This document shows positions 49,833 to 60,200 of a DNA stretch of 64,000 nucleotides, piece after piece. The stretch comes from JAICYJ01 sp038212095 (GTDB lineage Bacteria > Actinomycetota > Thermoleophilia > Gaiellales > JAICJC01). The first letter of the stretch is position 1, and the number at the start of each line of letters is the position of its first letter. Position numbers and translations under genes: made by a program. The stretch is from positions 62,001 to 126,000 of the forward strand of contig JBBQUW010000003.1 in the NCBI GenBank assembly GCA_038212095.1. The letters are read 5' to 3'. The notes under the pieces were generated by a model, which had not been told where the DNA came from, made no database searches, and saw nothing but the letters and a program-made list of their open reading frames with translations.

Positions 49833-51236
49833 TCAGGCTGCCGCGCCGTCGGGCTTGGACGCCACGGCCGCTCGCGGCTCACGGCGCATCCAGGCGCATG
49901 CAACGACGCCGATCGCGCCCAGCAGCGCGGCTGCCAGGTAGGTGTGGCGCGCGCCGGTGACCACCGCCGGCACGTGCGCCCCGCTCTTCTCGGCGGCACG
50001 GACTGCGGCGTCACTGAGCGACGCCAGGAACACGATCCCCGCCACCGCCGTGCCCAGTCCCGCGCCGACCTGCCGCGCCAGCGGGATGCCCGAGGTCGAC
50101 TTCCCCTCCCTGCCCTGCTCGCCGTCGGCCAGCACGACGGCAAACAGCGCCGGGCTGGCGACTCCCATGCCAAGGCCGGAGAAGGCGTACGCCACGATCG
50201 GCAGCGCCACGCCACCCAACGGCACCGCCATCACCAGCGTGGCAACAAACACCAGCGTGGAGCCGATCAGGATCTGATCGCGCGCCGGCGTGGTGAAGCG
50301 GGCCGCCATCATCGAGCCCGTCGTCCAGCCCAGCGTCGTCAGCACGAGCGCGAGCGCCACCACCCAGATCCGTTCGCCGAAGCCGACCTGGAGCTGCAAC
50401 GGCAGGTACACCTCCGCTCCCAGAAAGGCCGAGCCGGCCGCCAGCGCGGCCACGTTCGCCGCCAGCGAGATCGGCCGATGGGTGAACACCGGCACCGCCG
50501 TTCGCCGCTCGTACAGCAGGAACGCGACTGCCGGGATAACCGCCAGGGCGGCGAACAGCGGATCGCGGGCGGCCAGCAGGAGCAGCAGCACCGTCGCCCC
50601 CAGCAACACCGGCCCCACCACGTTCAACGGATCGGCGGTGCCCGATCGCTCGCGGTCTGGATGCGAGCGCAGCGCCAACCGCGCCGCCCACGCGACGACG
50701 GCGATCATCGGCAGGTTGACCCAGAACACCCAGCGCCAGCCCACCGACCCCGTCAGCGCCGCGCCCATGGCCGGGCCGATCAGCGCCGAGACGCCCCACA
50801 TCGCGGCATTCAGGCCGAACGCGCGCGGCCGCAGGTGCTCCGGCACCGACACCGCGAACAGCCCCAGCGGCACCGCGAACATGAAGCCGGCGCCAAGTCC
50901 CAGCACCCCCCGCGAGAGCGCCACCACCGGCATCGAGGGTGCCAGCCCGCCGACCACGTTGGCTGCCGTGAACAGGACGCAGGCGATCGCGAAGCTGCGG
51001 GCGACGCCGTAGCGGTCGATTACCGCTCCCGCCAGCGGCAGCGTGGTCACGATCGTGACCATGGTCGCGCCCACCGCGAGTGAGATCAGATCGACGCCGC
51101 CGATGTCCTGCGCCGCGCTGGGAAGCGCCGTCACGACCATCAGCGCGTCCAGCGATCCGAGGAAGGTCGCTCCCAGGGCCGCCACCATCAGCGCCCGGTA
51201 CGAGGGGCCGAACAGGGCCGAGTAGCTGGCGGTCAC
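49833..51236 (-). CDS. MFS drug-exporter-like transporter (DHA2 type)
   Basis: 467 aa with about 14 hydrophobic segments, as in the DHA2 family. It begins LGATFLGSLDALMVVTALPSAAQDIGG, followed by LPLAGAVIDRYGVARSF (loop 2-3) and LSRGVLGLGAGFMFAVPLG (motif C-like). The start is GTG at 51236. It lies between recQ and the sdh operon and is probably expressed alone; the substrate is unknown. Confidence 0.87.
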   Translation of the reverse strand: MTASYSALFGPSYRALMVAALGATFLGSLDALMVVTALPSAAQDIGGVDLISLAVGATMVTIVTTLPLAGAVIDRYGVARSFAIACVLFTAANVVGGLAPSMPVVALSRGVLGLGAGFMFAVPLGLFAVSVPEHLRPRAFGLNAAMWGVSALIGPAMGAALTGSVGWRWVFWVNLPMIAVVAWAARLALRSHPDRERSGTADPLNVVGPVLLGATVLLLLLAARDPLFAALAVIPAVAFLLYERRTAVPVFTHRPISLAANVAALAAGSAFLGAEVYLPLQLQVGFGERIWVVALALVLTTLGWTTGSMMAARFTTPARDQILIGSTLVFVATLVMAVPLGGVALPIVAYAFSGLGMGVASPALFAVVLADGEQGREGKSTSGIPLARQVGAGLGTAVAGIVFLASLSDAAVRAAEKSGAHVPAVVTGARHTYLAAALLGAIGVVACAWMRREPRAAVASKPDGAAA

Positions 51237-51284
51237 GCCGGTGCCCGCCTGGCTGCCGCGATCAGCTGCATGGTTCAGAGGCGG

Positions 51285-52175
51285 TCAGGAAGCGTAGATC
51301 TTGTCCGTCGCCGAGTGCGTCTTGACGACGTGCCGCTTGAACAGGAGCTCGTCGTAGCTCAGTCCGGCAGCCGCACCCACCAGCTGGGCGAGGTGGAAGA
51401 TTGGCATCTCCAGCTCGATGTCCGCCTCGCGCTCGGCCTTGCCCTGCCAGGCATCGAGCGAGAGGTGGCAGAGCGGGCACGGCGTCACCATCGCGTCGGC
51501 GCCGGCCTCCTTGGCCTCGACCAGCGGCTGGATCAGCTCTCCCAGCGCGACCTCGGCCCGCGCCAGCACGATCGGGAAGCCGCAGCACTTGATCTTGGAC
51601 GGATAGTCCACCGCCTCCGCGCCACAGGCCTCGATGATCCGCTCCAGCGACTGGGGCCGATCGGGATCCTCGAAGCCAAGCAGCTTCGAGGGCCGCAGGA
51701 TCTGGCAGCCGTAGAACGGCGCGATCTTCATGCCCGTCAGCGGCTTGTCGCAGATCTGCTTGAGCTTCTCGTAGCCGTCGCCCTCGGCGATCTCCCACAG
51801 CAGGTGGCGTACCTCCACGCCGCCCGAGTAGGAGGCGGCGCCAACCTCCTTGAGGTTGCGGTTGACGCGCTCGAGCAGGTCGGGGTCGGCCTTCAGCTTC
51901 TTGTCGGCCTGCCGCAGGTTGAGCGTGCAGACGTTGCAGATCGTCATCAGCGTGTCCTGGCCGAGCTGCTCCGCCTGGCCCAGGATGCGCGCGTTCAGGT
52001 GGAGGTAGTACTCGGGCCGCGCCTCGTGCACGTCGCCGGCACCGCAGCACGTGAAGCCGGGGATGTCGACCAGGTCGAAGCCGAGCTTGCCCGCGATCGC
52101 CCGGGTCGAGGCGTCGAGCTCCTTCTGCGACAGGCTGGCCAGGCAGCCAGGGTAGTACGCGTAGCTGCTCTTCAC
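51285..52175 (-). CDS. SdhE/HdrB-like CCG-domain subunit of succinate dehydrogenase
   Basis: 296-aa protein with two cysteine-rich CCG domains: YYPGCLASLSQK with FTCCGAGDVHEA, and FYGCQILRPSK with KCCGFPIVLA and TPCPLCHLSLD. This family includes HdrB of heterodisulfide reductase and SdhE of archaeal and bacterial class E complex II, where it replaces the heme-bearing anchor and passes electrons to quinone. No membrane helices are evident. The GTG overlaps the sdhB stop as GTGA. Confidence 0.88.
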   Translation of the reverse strand: MKSSYAYYPGCLASLSQKELDASTRAIAGKLGFDLVDIPGFTCCGAGDVHEARPEYYLHLNARILGQAEQLGQDTLMTICNVCTLNLRQADKKLKADPDLLERVNRNLKEVGAASYSGGVEVRHLLWEIAEGDGYEKLKQICDKPLTGMKIAPFYGCQILRPSKLLGFEDPDRPQSLERIIEACGAEAVDYPSKIKCCGFPIVLARAEVALGELIQPLVEAKEAGADAMVTPCPLCHLSLDAWQGKAEREADIELEMPIFHLAQLVGAAAGLSYDELLFKRHVVKTHSATDKIYAS

Positions 52176-53176
52176 GGCGATCCTTCTTCCGGGGGGCGCT
52201 TGGGTCCGGCGTTCGCGGCCGCGCGCGCCTCGTTCTCCTGTGTCTCGATCAACTTGTGCAGCTTCCGCACCTCGTCCAACTTCTTGGCATTGTGCGGCTT
52301 GAGCGGATTGGGCACCTTGCCCACCCGCACCAGCTGCAGCGCGAACGGGATGTCCTTGATCGCGTTCACCGCGCCCACCGTCTCGGGCACCAGGTTGGTC
52401 TCGAGCAGGTAGCCGGTCTGGTGGGTGGACTTGACGAACACCTTGGCGTGCCGCGCGCCCTTGTCGGAGAGCATCCCCTCCTGGTAGATGGCCGTGCCCA
52501 CCTTGGCGATCGCGTCACGCGGATCGACGCCCTTGGGACAGCGCTCCTGGCAGAAGTAGCAGCGGGTGCAGTCCCACACGCCGTGAGGCCCGTTGTAGAG
52601 CTCGAGCCGCTGCTTGCCACCGCGGTCGCGGACGTCCCCGACAAAGCGGGCCGCCTTGGCCAGCGCGGCCGGGCCGAGGAAGTCGGGGTCGGCCTCCATC
52701 GAGTTGCACTCCGAGACGCAGCAGCCGCACTGGATGCAGAGCGCCTCCTTCATGATCCGGTCGAGCTCCGCCTGCTGCACGCGCCATTCTTTGACCGGCG
52801 CATCGCCGTCGCCTTCGTCCAGGTACGGCTTGACAGCGCGGAACTTCTCCCAGAACGGATCCATGTCGACGACCAGGTCCTTGATCACCGGCAGGTTTCC
52901 CATCGGCGAGATGGTGGCGACGTGGCCCGCGTCGACCAGCGGCTTCATGGGCGTCTTGCAGGCCAGCACGGCGCCGCCGTCCATGCGCATGCCGCACGAT
53001 CCGCAGACGGCCATCCGGCACGACTTGCGGTACGTCAGCGAGCCGTCAACCTCGTCCTTGATCACGTCGAGCGTGTCCAGCAGCGTGGCCGTCTCGGCCA
53101 CGTCGACGGTATGGCTCTCCAGCCGAGGCTCATCGGTATCTGGGTTGTATCGCTCGATCTTGAGGGTGACTTCCAC
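52172..53176 (-). CDS. sdhB: Succinate dehydrogenase iron-sulfur subunit
   Basis: 334 aa, longer than usual because of a C-terminal extension of about 80 residues. The 2Fe-2S site is CRMAVCGSCGMRMDGGAVLAC; the two later clusters use CIQCGCCVSEC and CTRCYFCQERCPKGVDP. It transfers electrons from the flavin subunit to SdhE. The start is GTG at 53176, 9 bp after the sdhA stop. Confidence 0.93.
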   Translation of the reverse strand: MEVTLKIERYNPDTDEPRLESHTVDVAETATLLDTLDVIKDEVDGSLTYRKSCRMAVCGSCGMRMDGGAVLACKTPMKPLVDAGHVATISPMGNLPVIKDLVVDMDPFWEKFRAVKPYLDEGDGDAPVKEWRVQQAELDRIMKEALCIQCGCCVSECNSMEADPDFLGPAALAKAARFVGDVRDRGGKQRLELYNGPHGVWDCTRCYFCQERCPKGVDPRDAIAKVGTAIYQEGMLSDKGARHAKVFVKSTHQTGYLLETNLVPETVGAVNAIKDIPFALQLVRVGKVPNPLKPHNAKKLDEVRKLHKLIETQENEARAAANAGPKRPPEEGSP

Positions 53177-53185
53177 TGGTCGCTC

Positions 53186-54868
53186 CTAGTACGTGCGGAC
53201 TGCCGGCTCGAACTCGGTGATGGTGACCGGGCGGTAGTCGAGCCGCACCTGGCCGTCGTCGTAATACGCAAGCGTATGCCGCAACCAGTTCTCGTCGTCG
53301 CGCTCGGGGTGGTCGATACGGCTGTGCGCGCCGCGGCTCTCTGTGCGCTCGATCGCACCGGTGACCAGGCAGTCGGCCATCTCGAGCATCGCACCCAGCT
53401 CGATCGCCTGGATCAGATCGGTGTTGAACGAGCGGCTCTTGTCGTGCACCACGAGCCCGCGGGAGTACCGCTCGCGCAGCTCGGTGATCGTCGCCTTGCA
53501 GGCCTCGAGCTTCTCGGCGCTGCGGAAGATGCCGGCGTTGTCGTACATGGCATCGGCCAGCTCGCGGCGCAGCACGTGCGGCCGCTCGCCATCGCTGACG
53601 TCCAGCATCCGTTGCAGCGAGCGCTCCGTGACCCGAGCAGCGGACGGCGAGAACACGCCGCCGGCGCCGTTGGAGCGCACGTCCTGCGCGGCGGCAGCCC
53701 CGGATCGGCGCCCGAACACGACCGTCTCCAGCAGCGAGTTGCCGCCCAGCCGGTTGGCGCCGTGCACCGATACGCAGGCGCACTCGCCGGCGGCGTACAG
53801 CCCCGGCATCGCGGTGCGGCCCCACACGTCGGTGTCGATGCCGCCCATGTGGTAGTGCGATCCCGGCCGCACCGGGATCGGCTCCTCGATCGGGTCGACG
53901 CCCGCGTAGTCCATCGCCAGCTCGCGCGATCCGGGCAGCCGCTCGTTGATGCGCTTGGCGCCCAGGTGCGTGAGGTCGAGCAGCACGCAGCCGTCGACGC
54001 CACGGCCGGCGTCGATCTCGGTCTGCTCGGACCGCGAGACGACGTCGCGCGAGGCCAGCTCGCCGGCGTTGGGGGCGTAGTTGAACATGAACCGCTCGCC
54101 CTCGGCGTTGCGCAGGTAGCCGCCCTCACCCCGGCAGCCCTCGGTGATCAGCACGCCGTTGGACTTGAGCGTGGTGGGATGGAACTGCATGAACTCCATG
54201 TCCTTAAGCGGCACGCCCGCCCGCCACGCCATCGACATGCCGTCGCCGGTGCAGGCGTAGGCATTGGTGGTGCCGCGGTACATGCGACCCAGCCCGCCGG
54301 TGGCCATGACGACGGCCCGCGCCTCGACGGCCTGCACGCCGCCCCGCTGTAGATCCCATGCCGTCAGCCCGACGCAGCGCTCGCCGTCGGTGACCAGGTC
54401 GAGCGCGAACCACTCCTCGTACACGGTGACACCGGCCTTGACGAGCTGCTCGTAGAGCACGTGGAGCAGCACGTGACCCGTGATGTCGGCCGCGTAGCAG
54501 GTACGGGGCGCGCCGCCGGCGCCGAACGGGCGCTGCGCGATGCGGCCATCGTCGGTGCGCGAGAAGATCGCTCCCATGTGCTCGAGCTCGTAGATGTCCC
54601 CCGGGCCCTCCTCGCACATGACAGCGATCGCATCCTGATCACCGAGGTAGTCGGAGCCCTTGACGGTGAAGAAGGTGTGCTTCTCGGGGCTGTCCTCGCC
54701 GGCGTTGCCCAGCGCCGCGTTGATGCCGCCCTCGGCCGCGCCGGAGTGGCTGCGAGTGGGATGCAGCTTCGACACGACCCCGACGTCGACGCCGTAGCGG
54801 GATGCCTCGATGGCAGCGCGCATACCGGCCAAGCCGGCACCGACCACCACCACGTCGTGTCGCACCAT
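53186..54868 (-). CDS. sdhA: Succinate dehydrogenase flavoprotein subunit
   Basis: 560 aa. The FAD motif is VVVVGAGLAGMRAAIEA, the covalent flavin His lies in TRSHSGAAEGGINAAL, and later motifs are HPTTLKSNGVLITEGCRGEGG, GSHYHMGGIDTDVWGRT and GANRLGGNSLLE. The ATG at 54868 has a GGAGG site 5 nt upstream; the TTG at 54871 does not fit. TAGTCT (54905-54910) may be the -10. It heads sdhA-sdhB-sdhE and is divergent from pckA. Confidence 0.95.
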   Translation of the reverse strand: MVRHDVVVVGAGLAGMRAAIEASRYGVDVGVVSKLHPTRSHSGAAEGGINAALGNAGEDSPEKHTFFTVKGSDYLGDQDAIAVMCEEGPGDIYELEHMGAIFSRTDDGRIAQRPFGAGGAPRTCYAADITGHVLLHVLYEQLVKAGVTVYEEWFALDLVTDGERCVGLTAWDLQRGGVQAVEARAVVMATGGLGRMYRGTTNAYACTGDGMSMAWRAGVPLKDMEFMQFHPTTLKSNGVLITEGCRGEGGYLRNAEGERFMFNYAPNAGELASRDVVSRSEQTEIDAGRGVDGCVLLDLTHLGAKRINERLPGSRELAMDYAGVDPIEEPIPVRPGSHYHMGGIDTDVWGRTAMPGLYAAGECACVSVHGANRLGGNSLLETVVFGRRSGAAAAQDVRSNGAGGVFSPSAARVTERSLQRMLDVSDGERPHVLRRELADAMYDNAGIFRSAEKLEACKATITELRERYSRGLVVHDKSRSFNTDLIQAIELGAMLEMADCLVTGAIERTESRGAHSRIDHPERDDENWLRHTLAYYDDGQVRLDYRPVTITEFEPAVRTY

Positions 54869-54958
54869 CAACGCCTCCGAGTTTCCGAGCGGTTCGCTGC
54901 AGGCAGACTACCAAGCCCGACGCGAGCGCCGCGCTGTAACACCGGCCGTGAGCCCCTT

Positions 54959-54978
54959 GTCACAAGCTCGTCACAAGC
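54959..54978 (+). promoter_or_regulatory. Direct repeat GTCACAAGC upstream of pckA
   Basis: GTCACAAGC at 54959-54967 and 54970-54978, 11 bp apart, in the sdhA-pckA divergent region. TATCCT (55003-55008) downstream is the probable pckA -10. An activator or repressor site for one or both operons is plausible. Confidence 0.4.
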
Positions 54979-55056
54979 GCAGACAGAACGTGATTGTTGG
55001 GGTATCCTGGTGAGGCCCGCGACGGTACGCTCGCGCTTTTGAATCTGGGAGGAACG

Positions 55057-56604
55057 TTGGCGAAGATGGCCTTTGCTCTGCCCGCCGCACAGCGGCTGGT
55101 TCGTGATCTGTCACAAGAGCAGCTGCTCGAGCGGACGCACGCGATGGCGACCGCGCGGCGCACAAGCTACGGCGCCCCCAACGTGCAGACCACGGTGCTG
55201 GCGCGATCCAAGGGCAGCACCTTCATCGTGGCCGACGAGCCCGACTCCTACCCCCACCAGGCGATCGACCGCGACGAGTGGGAGCGCATCTCCAACCTGC
55301 AGGACGAGTACATCTCCCAGCAGGAGATGATCGTGATCAACGGCTACATCGGTGACGCCGGCGAGCGGCGGGTGCCGGCCCGGCTCTACATCGAGGCGGC
55401 GAACGCCAACATCGCCGGCATGCAGGACGTGCTCTTCTTTCACGATGGGGAGGGCGATGGTTTCGAGCCCGAGCTGCTGGTGATCTACACGCCCAACCTG
55501 GAGGCGCCGGGTTACCCTGACGACCGCCTGATAGCGGTCAACCTCGACCTGTACGTGACGCGCGTCTTCAACTCCGACTACTTCGGCGAGTCGAAGAAGG
55601 GCGGATTGCGGATGTGGAACCACCTTGTCTACGAGCGCGGGGGCCTGCCGCTGCACGCCGGCTGCAAGGTGATTCCGACCAGCTCTGGCACCAAGACCGG
55701 CATGATCGTCGGCCTGTCGGGCACGGGCAAGACGACCACCACCTTCACGCGCCAGAACGGCTCGCTGCCGGTGCAGGACGACTTCGTCGCCTGGTGGCCG
55801 GACGGCTCGATCTCGGCCACCGAGGCGGGATGCTTCGCCAAGACGTTCGCGCTCAACCCCAACGACGAGCCGACCATCTACGGCGCCGTCACCAAGCCGG
55901 GCGCCTACCTCGAGAACGTGAGCCAGAACGATGCCGGCGAGGTCGACTTCTTCGATGAGAGCTACACCAAGAATGGTCGCGCCGTGTTCTCGTTCTCGGA
56001 TATCGAGGCGGCCGAGGCTGCGACCATCGGCCGCGCCGACTTCCTGCTGGTGCTGAACCGCAACGAGAACGTGATCCCGGCCGTGGCCAAGCTGGAGGGC
56101 CCGCAGGCGGCGGCATTCTTCATGCTCGGCGAGACGACCGGCACGGCGGCCGGCGGCAAGGACGAGGAGGGCGTCTTCCTGCGCGTTCCGGGAACCAACC
56201 CGTTCTTCCCGATGCACCACGACAACCAGGGAAACCGCTTCCTGGATCTGCTCGAGGCCAACCCGATCGACGTCTACATCATGAACACCGGACGCGTCGG
56301 CGGCAACGAGTCGGAGCCGAGCTCGAAGAAGGTGCGCATCCCCCACTCGTCCGCGATCGTCAAGGCGATCGCCGAGAACACGATCCAGTGGGAGGTCGAC
56401 CCTGACTTTGGCTACAAGGTGGCCTCGCACGTCCCCGGCATCGGCGAGGAGGACATCGACGTCCTGCAGCCGCGGCGCCTGTACGAGGCGACCGGCCGGG
56501 CTGACGAGTACGCCCAGCGGGTGGCGAAGCTGAAGAGCGAACGGGTCGAGTTCCTGGGCAAGTTCCCCAGCCTCTCGGCGGAGATCGTCGACTCGGTCGG
56601 GTAG
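55057..56604 (+). CDS. pckA: Phosphoenolpyruvate carboxykinase (ATP)
   Basis: 515-aa gluconeogenic enzyme converting oxaloacetate and ATP to PEP, ADP and CO2. The PEPCK-specific loop and P-loop read GCKVIPTSSGTKTG and GLSGTGKTTTT; the metal site follows in LPVQDDFVAWWPDG, with EAGCFAKTFALNP next. The TTG at 55057 is chosen because GGGAGG (55047-55052) is 4 nt upstream; the ATG at 55066 is a weaker candidate. The length is normal. Confidence 0.93.
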   Translation: MAKMAFALPAAQRLVRDLSQEQLLERTHAMATARRTSYGAPNVQTTVLARSKGSTFIVADEPDSYPHQAIDRDEWERISNLQDEYISQQEMIVINGYIGDAGERRVPARLYIEAANANIAGMQDVLFFHDGEGDGFEPELLVIYTPNLEAPGYPDDRLIAVNLDLYVTRVFNSDYFGESKKGGLRMWNHLVYERGGLPLHAGCKVIPTSSGTKTGMIVGLSGTGKTTTTFTRQNGSLPVQDDFVAWWPDGSISATEAGCFAKTFALNPNDEPTIYGAVTKPGAYLENVSQNDAGEVDFFDESYTKNGRAVFSFSDIEAAEAATIGRADFLLVLNRNENVIPAVAKLEGPQAAAFFMLGETTGTAAGGKDEEGVFLRVPGTNPFFPMHHDNQGNRFLDLLEANPIDVYIMNTGRVGGNESEPSSKKVRIPHSSAIVKAIAENTIQWEVDPDFGYKVASHVPGIGEEDIDVLQPRRLYEATGRADEYAQRVAKLKSERVEFLGKFPSLSAEIVDSVG

Positions 56605-56631
56605 GCGGCGGGGCCCGATTACGCTGCCGCG

Positions 56632-57174
56632 GTGACGATTCGCGAGCCGATCTGCGGTCGGGAGGTCTGCCTGGCCGCGCTCTCGACGGCGACGGTGAGC
56701 GAGTGGGTGCGCTGGATGGACGATCCGGAGACGACACGCTACCTGTACGCCCCCGGCGAGCAGCCACGCGAGGAGCCCAGCGAGATCTCGCTGCTGGACT
56801 GGGGCCGCCGCATCCTGGCCGATCCCGAGCGGCTGGTGTTTGCGCTGCAGGATCGCGCCAGCGGGAGACTGATCGGCGATGCCAGGCTGACGCCGATCGG
56901 TCGTGGCCGGGCGAAGTTCTCGATCATGATCGGCGTGTCGGAGTTCCGCGGCCGCGGGCTCGGCCGCGAGGCGACCGAACTGGTGTGCCGGTTCGGGTTC
57001 GAGCAGCTCAACCTGGGCGCGATCGTGCTCGAGGTCGACCCGCGCAACCTGGCCGCCGTGCGGACGTACCTGGGCGCCGGATTCGAACGCGGATCGGGTG
57101 CCGCGATGCGCCTCACTAAAGGGCGATGGCTGGAGCTGCACGGCCCGGACGACCACGCGCGCGCCGCTTCCTGA
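56632..57174 (+). CDS. GNAT-family N-acetyltransferase
   Basis: 180 aa, RimJ/RimL-like. The start VCLAALSTATVSEWVRWMDDPETTRYL and the acetyl-CoA loop FRGRGLGREATELVCRFGFEQLNLGAIVLEVDPRNLAAVRTYLGAGF are typical. The acceptor is unknown. TACGCT (56620-56625) ends 6 nt before the GTG, implying a leaderless transcript independent of pckA. Confidence 0.88.
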   Translation: MTIREPICGREVCLAALSTATVSEWVRWMDDPETTRYLYAPGEQPREEPSEISLLDWGRRILADPERLVFALQDRASGRLIGDARLTPIGRGRAKFSIMIGVSEFRGRGLGREATELVCRFGFEQLNLGAIVLEVDPRNLAAVRTYLGAGFERGSGAAMRLTKGRWLELHGPDDHARAAS

Positions 57175-57217
57175 GCCGTCCCGGGGCCGGTAGACTGGAC
57201 GTCGTCGACCCGGGGAG

Positions 57218-60200
57218 GTGATGCTGGTGGAGGTGACGCTCGATCGCTCGGCCGCCCTGCGGCCGTTCCTCCCCCGGCTGACCATCCAGTGGATCGTCGA
57301 GCAGCCGGAGCAGCGCGTGCGCGCGATCGACGGCACCGTGGTGTTCGTCGACATCTCGGGCTTCACCAAGATGTCCGAGCGGCTGGCCCGCAATGGCCGG
57401 ATCGGCGCCGAGGAGGTGACCGACGTGGTGGGCGACGTGTTCAGCCTGCTGCTTGGTACGGCCTACGCCAACGGGGGCGGCCTGATCAAGTTCGGCGGTG
57501 ACGCACTGCTGCTGTTCTTTGCGGGCACCGATCACGCGCCCAAGGCCGTGCGCGCGGCCACGGGCATGCGTCGCACGCTCAGCGAGCTGGGCGGGATCGA
57601 CACCTCGGCGGGCAAGGTGCGGCTGCGGATGTCTGTCGGCGTTCACTCGGATCTGTTCCACTTCTTCCTGGTCGGCGAGCGTCACCGCGAGCTGATCATG
57701 ACCGGCGGGGCAGCCAGCGCCACCGTCGCGATGGAGGGCACCGCCGACGCCGGCGAGATCGTCGTCAGCCGGGCAACCGCAGACCTGATCGACCCCGGCC
57801 AGCTGGGCGCCGCCAAGGGCGACGGCATGCTGCTGCGCCGCCAGCCGCGAACGACGATCGGTCTGCGCGGCTTCCAGCCCCAGCCGCAGCCCGTGCCCGA
57901 GTCGATCGATATCTCGGTCGGCATCCCGGTCGCGCTGCGCCCTCTGCTGGTATCGGGTAGTGGCGACGCCGAGCACCGCCGGGTGACGATCGGCTTCCTG
58001 CACTTCGACGGCACCGACGCCCTGCTCCGCGAGATCGGTGACGACGCGCTTGCTGAGGCGCTCCACGAGCTTGTCAGCGCTGCCCAGGTCGCCTGCGACG
58101 ATCACCGCGTCACGTTCCTTGGCACCGACATCGACCACGACGGCGGCAAGATCATCCTTGTGGCGGGTGCGCCGACCGCGAGCGGCGACGACGAGGCGCG
58201 GATGCTTGCTGCGCTACGGCAGGTGCAGTCGGCCGCAACCGCGATCCCGATCCGGGCCGGCGTCAACACCGGCCACGTGTTCGCGGGCGAGATCGGCCCG
58301 TCGTACCGGCGCACGTACACGGTGATGGGCGACGCGGTCAACCTGGCGGCGCGGGTGATGGCGAAGGCCGAGCCGGGGCAGGTGCTGGCGTCGCAGTCAG
58401 TGCTCGACTCGTGCTCGGTAACGTTTGACACGGCCGAGCTGGAGCCGTTCATGGTCAAGGGCAAGTCGCTGCCGGTGTACGCGTCGGTGATCGGTGCGCC
58501 GCGTGGTGCGAAGCTGAGCGCCGAGGCGCACGAGCTACCCCTGATCGGGCGAGACTTCGAGACCGCGCTGCTGCAGCGCGCGCTGCGCTCGACGCTGGAG
58601 GGCTCGGGGGTGCTGCTGGAGATCGCCGGGCCGCCCGGGATCGGCAAGACGCGGCTGCTGGCCGAGCTGCGGGCGGCCGCGGGCGAGGCGCGGACGATCG
58701 CGGCGGCGTGCGATCTGTACAGCGTCTCCGCGCCGTATCGCCCCATCCGCGACGTGATGCTGCAGGCGCTGGAGTTGGACGCCGACGCCGGCGAGGCCGC
58801 GATCATGGAGCGGCTGTCGCAGGTGGTGTCGGCCAGCGCGCCGCAGCTGGCGCCATGGTTGCCGCTGCTGGCGGTGCCGCTGGACGTCTCGGTGCCGCCC
58901 ACCGCCGAGGTCGATCAGCTGGGCGAGCAGTTCCGCCGCGGCCGGCTGGAGCAGGCCGTCCACGATCTGCTCGACGCCGTGCTGCGCTCGGCGACGCTGA
59001 TCGCGATCGAGGACGTGCACTGGATGGACGAGGCATCGTGCGAGCTGATACGCCACCTGGCGCGCGGCGTGGACGCGCGGCCATGGCTGCTCTGCGTCAC
59101 CCGCCGTGACGAGCAGACCGGCTTCATCCCGCCGTCGATCGAGGGCACCGTCTCGGTCAAGCCCCTGCCGCTGACCGACGAGCAGATGCTGGAGCTGGTG
59201 GTTGCGGCGACCGAGCAGTCGCCGCTGCGGCCGCACGAGATGGCGGCGCTGGCCGAACGCTCGGGCGGCAACCCGCTGTTTCTGAAGGAGCTGTTGACGG
59301 CGGCACAGCGGGCGGGTGGCATCGAGGGGCTGCCGGACACGGTCGAGGCGATGGTGACGTCGCAGATCGACCGGTTGGCGGTGGAGGAGCGGCGGCTGCT
59401 GCGGCTCGCGTCGGTGCTGGGCATGACGTTCGCGCCCGACGACGCCGCACGGCTGCTGGATGGCGGAGCGGTGCCCGATCCCGCCGTGTGGCAGCGGCTG
59501 AACGAGTTCGTCACGGCGGACGGCGCGATGCTGCGGTTCCGGCACGCGCTGATGCGGGACGCCGCCTACCACGGGCTCTCGTACAAGCGCCGCCGCGAGC
59601 TGCATGGCAGGGCGGGACTCGAGATCGAGCGGCGGCGCAGCGGCGACGGACAGCTGGGGCTGCTGGCGTTGCACTTCTTCCACGCCCACGACCACGATCG
59701 CGCCTGGCGCTACTCACGGTCAGCGGCGGTGCACGCCGAGGCGAAGTTCGCGATCGTGGACGCGGCCGAGCACTACGAGCGGGCTTTGGAGGCGTCGCGC
59801 CGGGTGCGCCAGCCGGTGAGCGGGGAGGTGGCGGCGACGTTTGAGGCGCTGGGCGACCTGCGCGAGCGGATCGGCCAGTATCCGGAGGCGGCGCGCGCGT
59901 ACTCGGACGCCCGCCGGCTTCAGACGGACGACGAGGTGGCGCAGGGCCGGCTCTGCTTCAAGCACTCGGTGCTGGCGGAGCGATCCGGCAGCTATCCGCA
60001 GGCGCTGCGATGGCTGCAGCGCGGCATGCGCGGCCTGGAGTCGCGCAGCGATCTGCCGGCGGTGCAGCAGCTGGCGCGGCTGGTGGCGTCGTATGGCCTG
60101 ATCCGCCAGGCGCAGGGCCGGCGGCTGGACGCGGTGCGCTGGCTGACGCGGGCGATCGAGACCTCGCAGCGGGCGCAGGAGCGCGAGGCGCTGGCGCACG

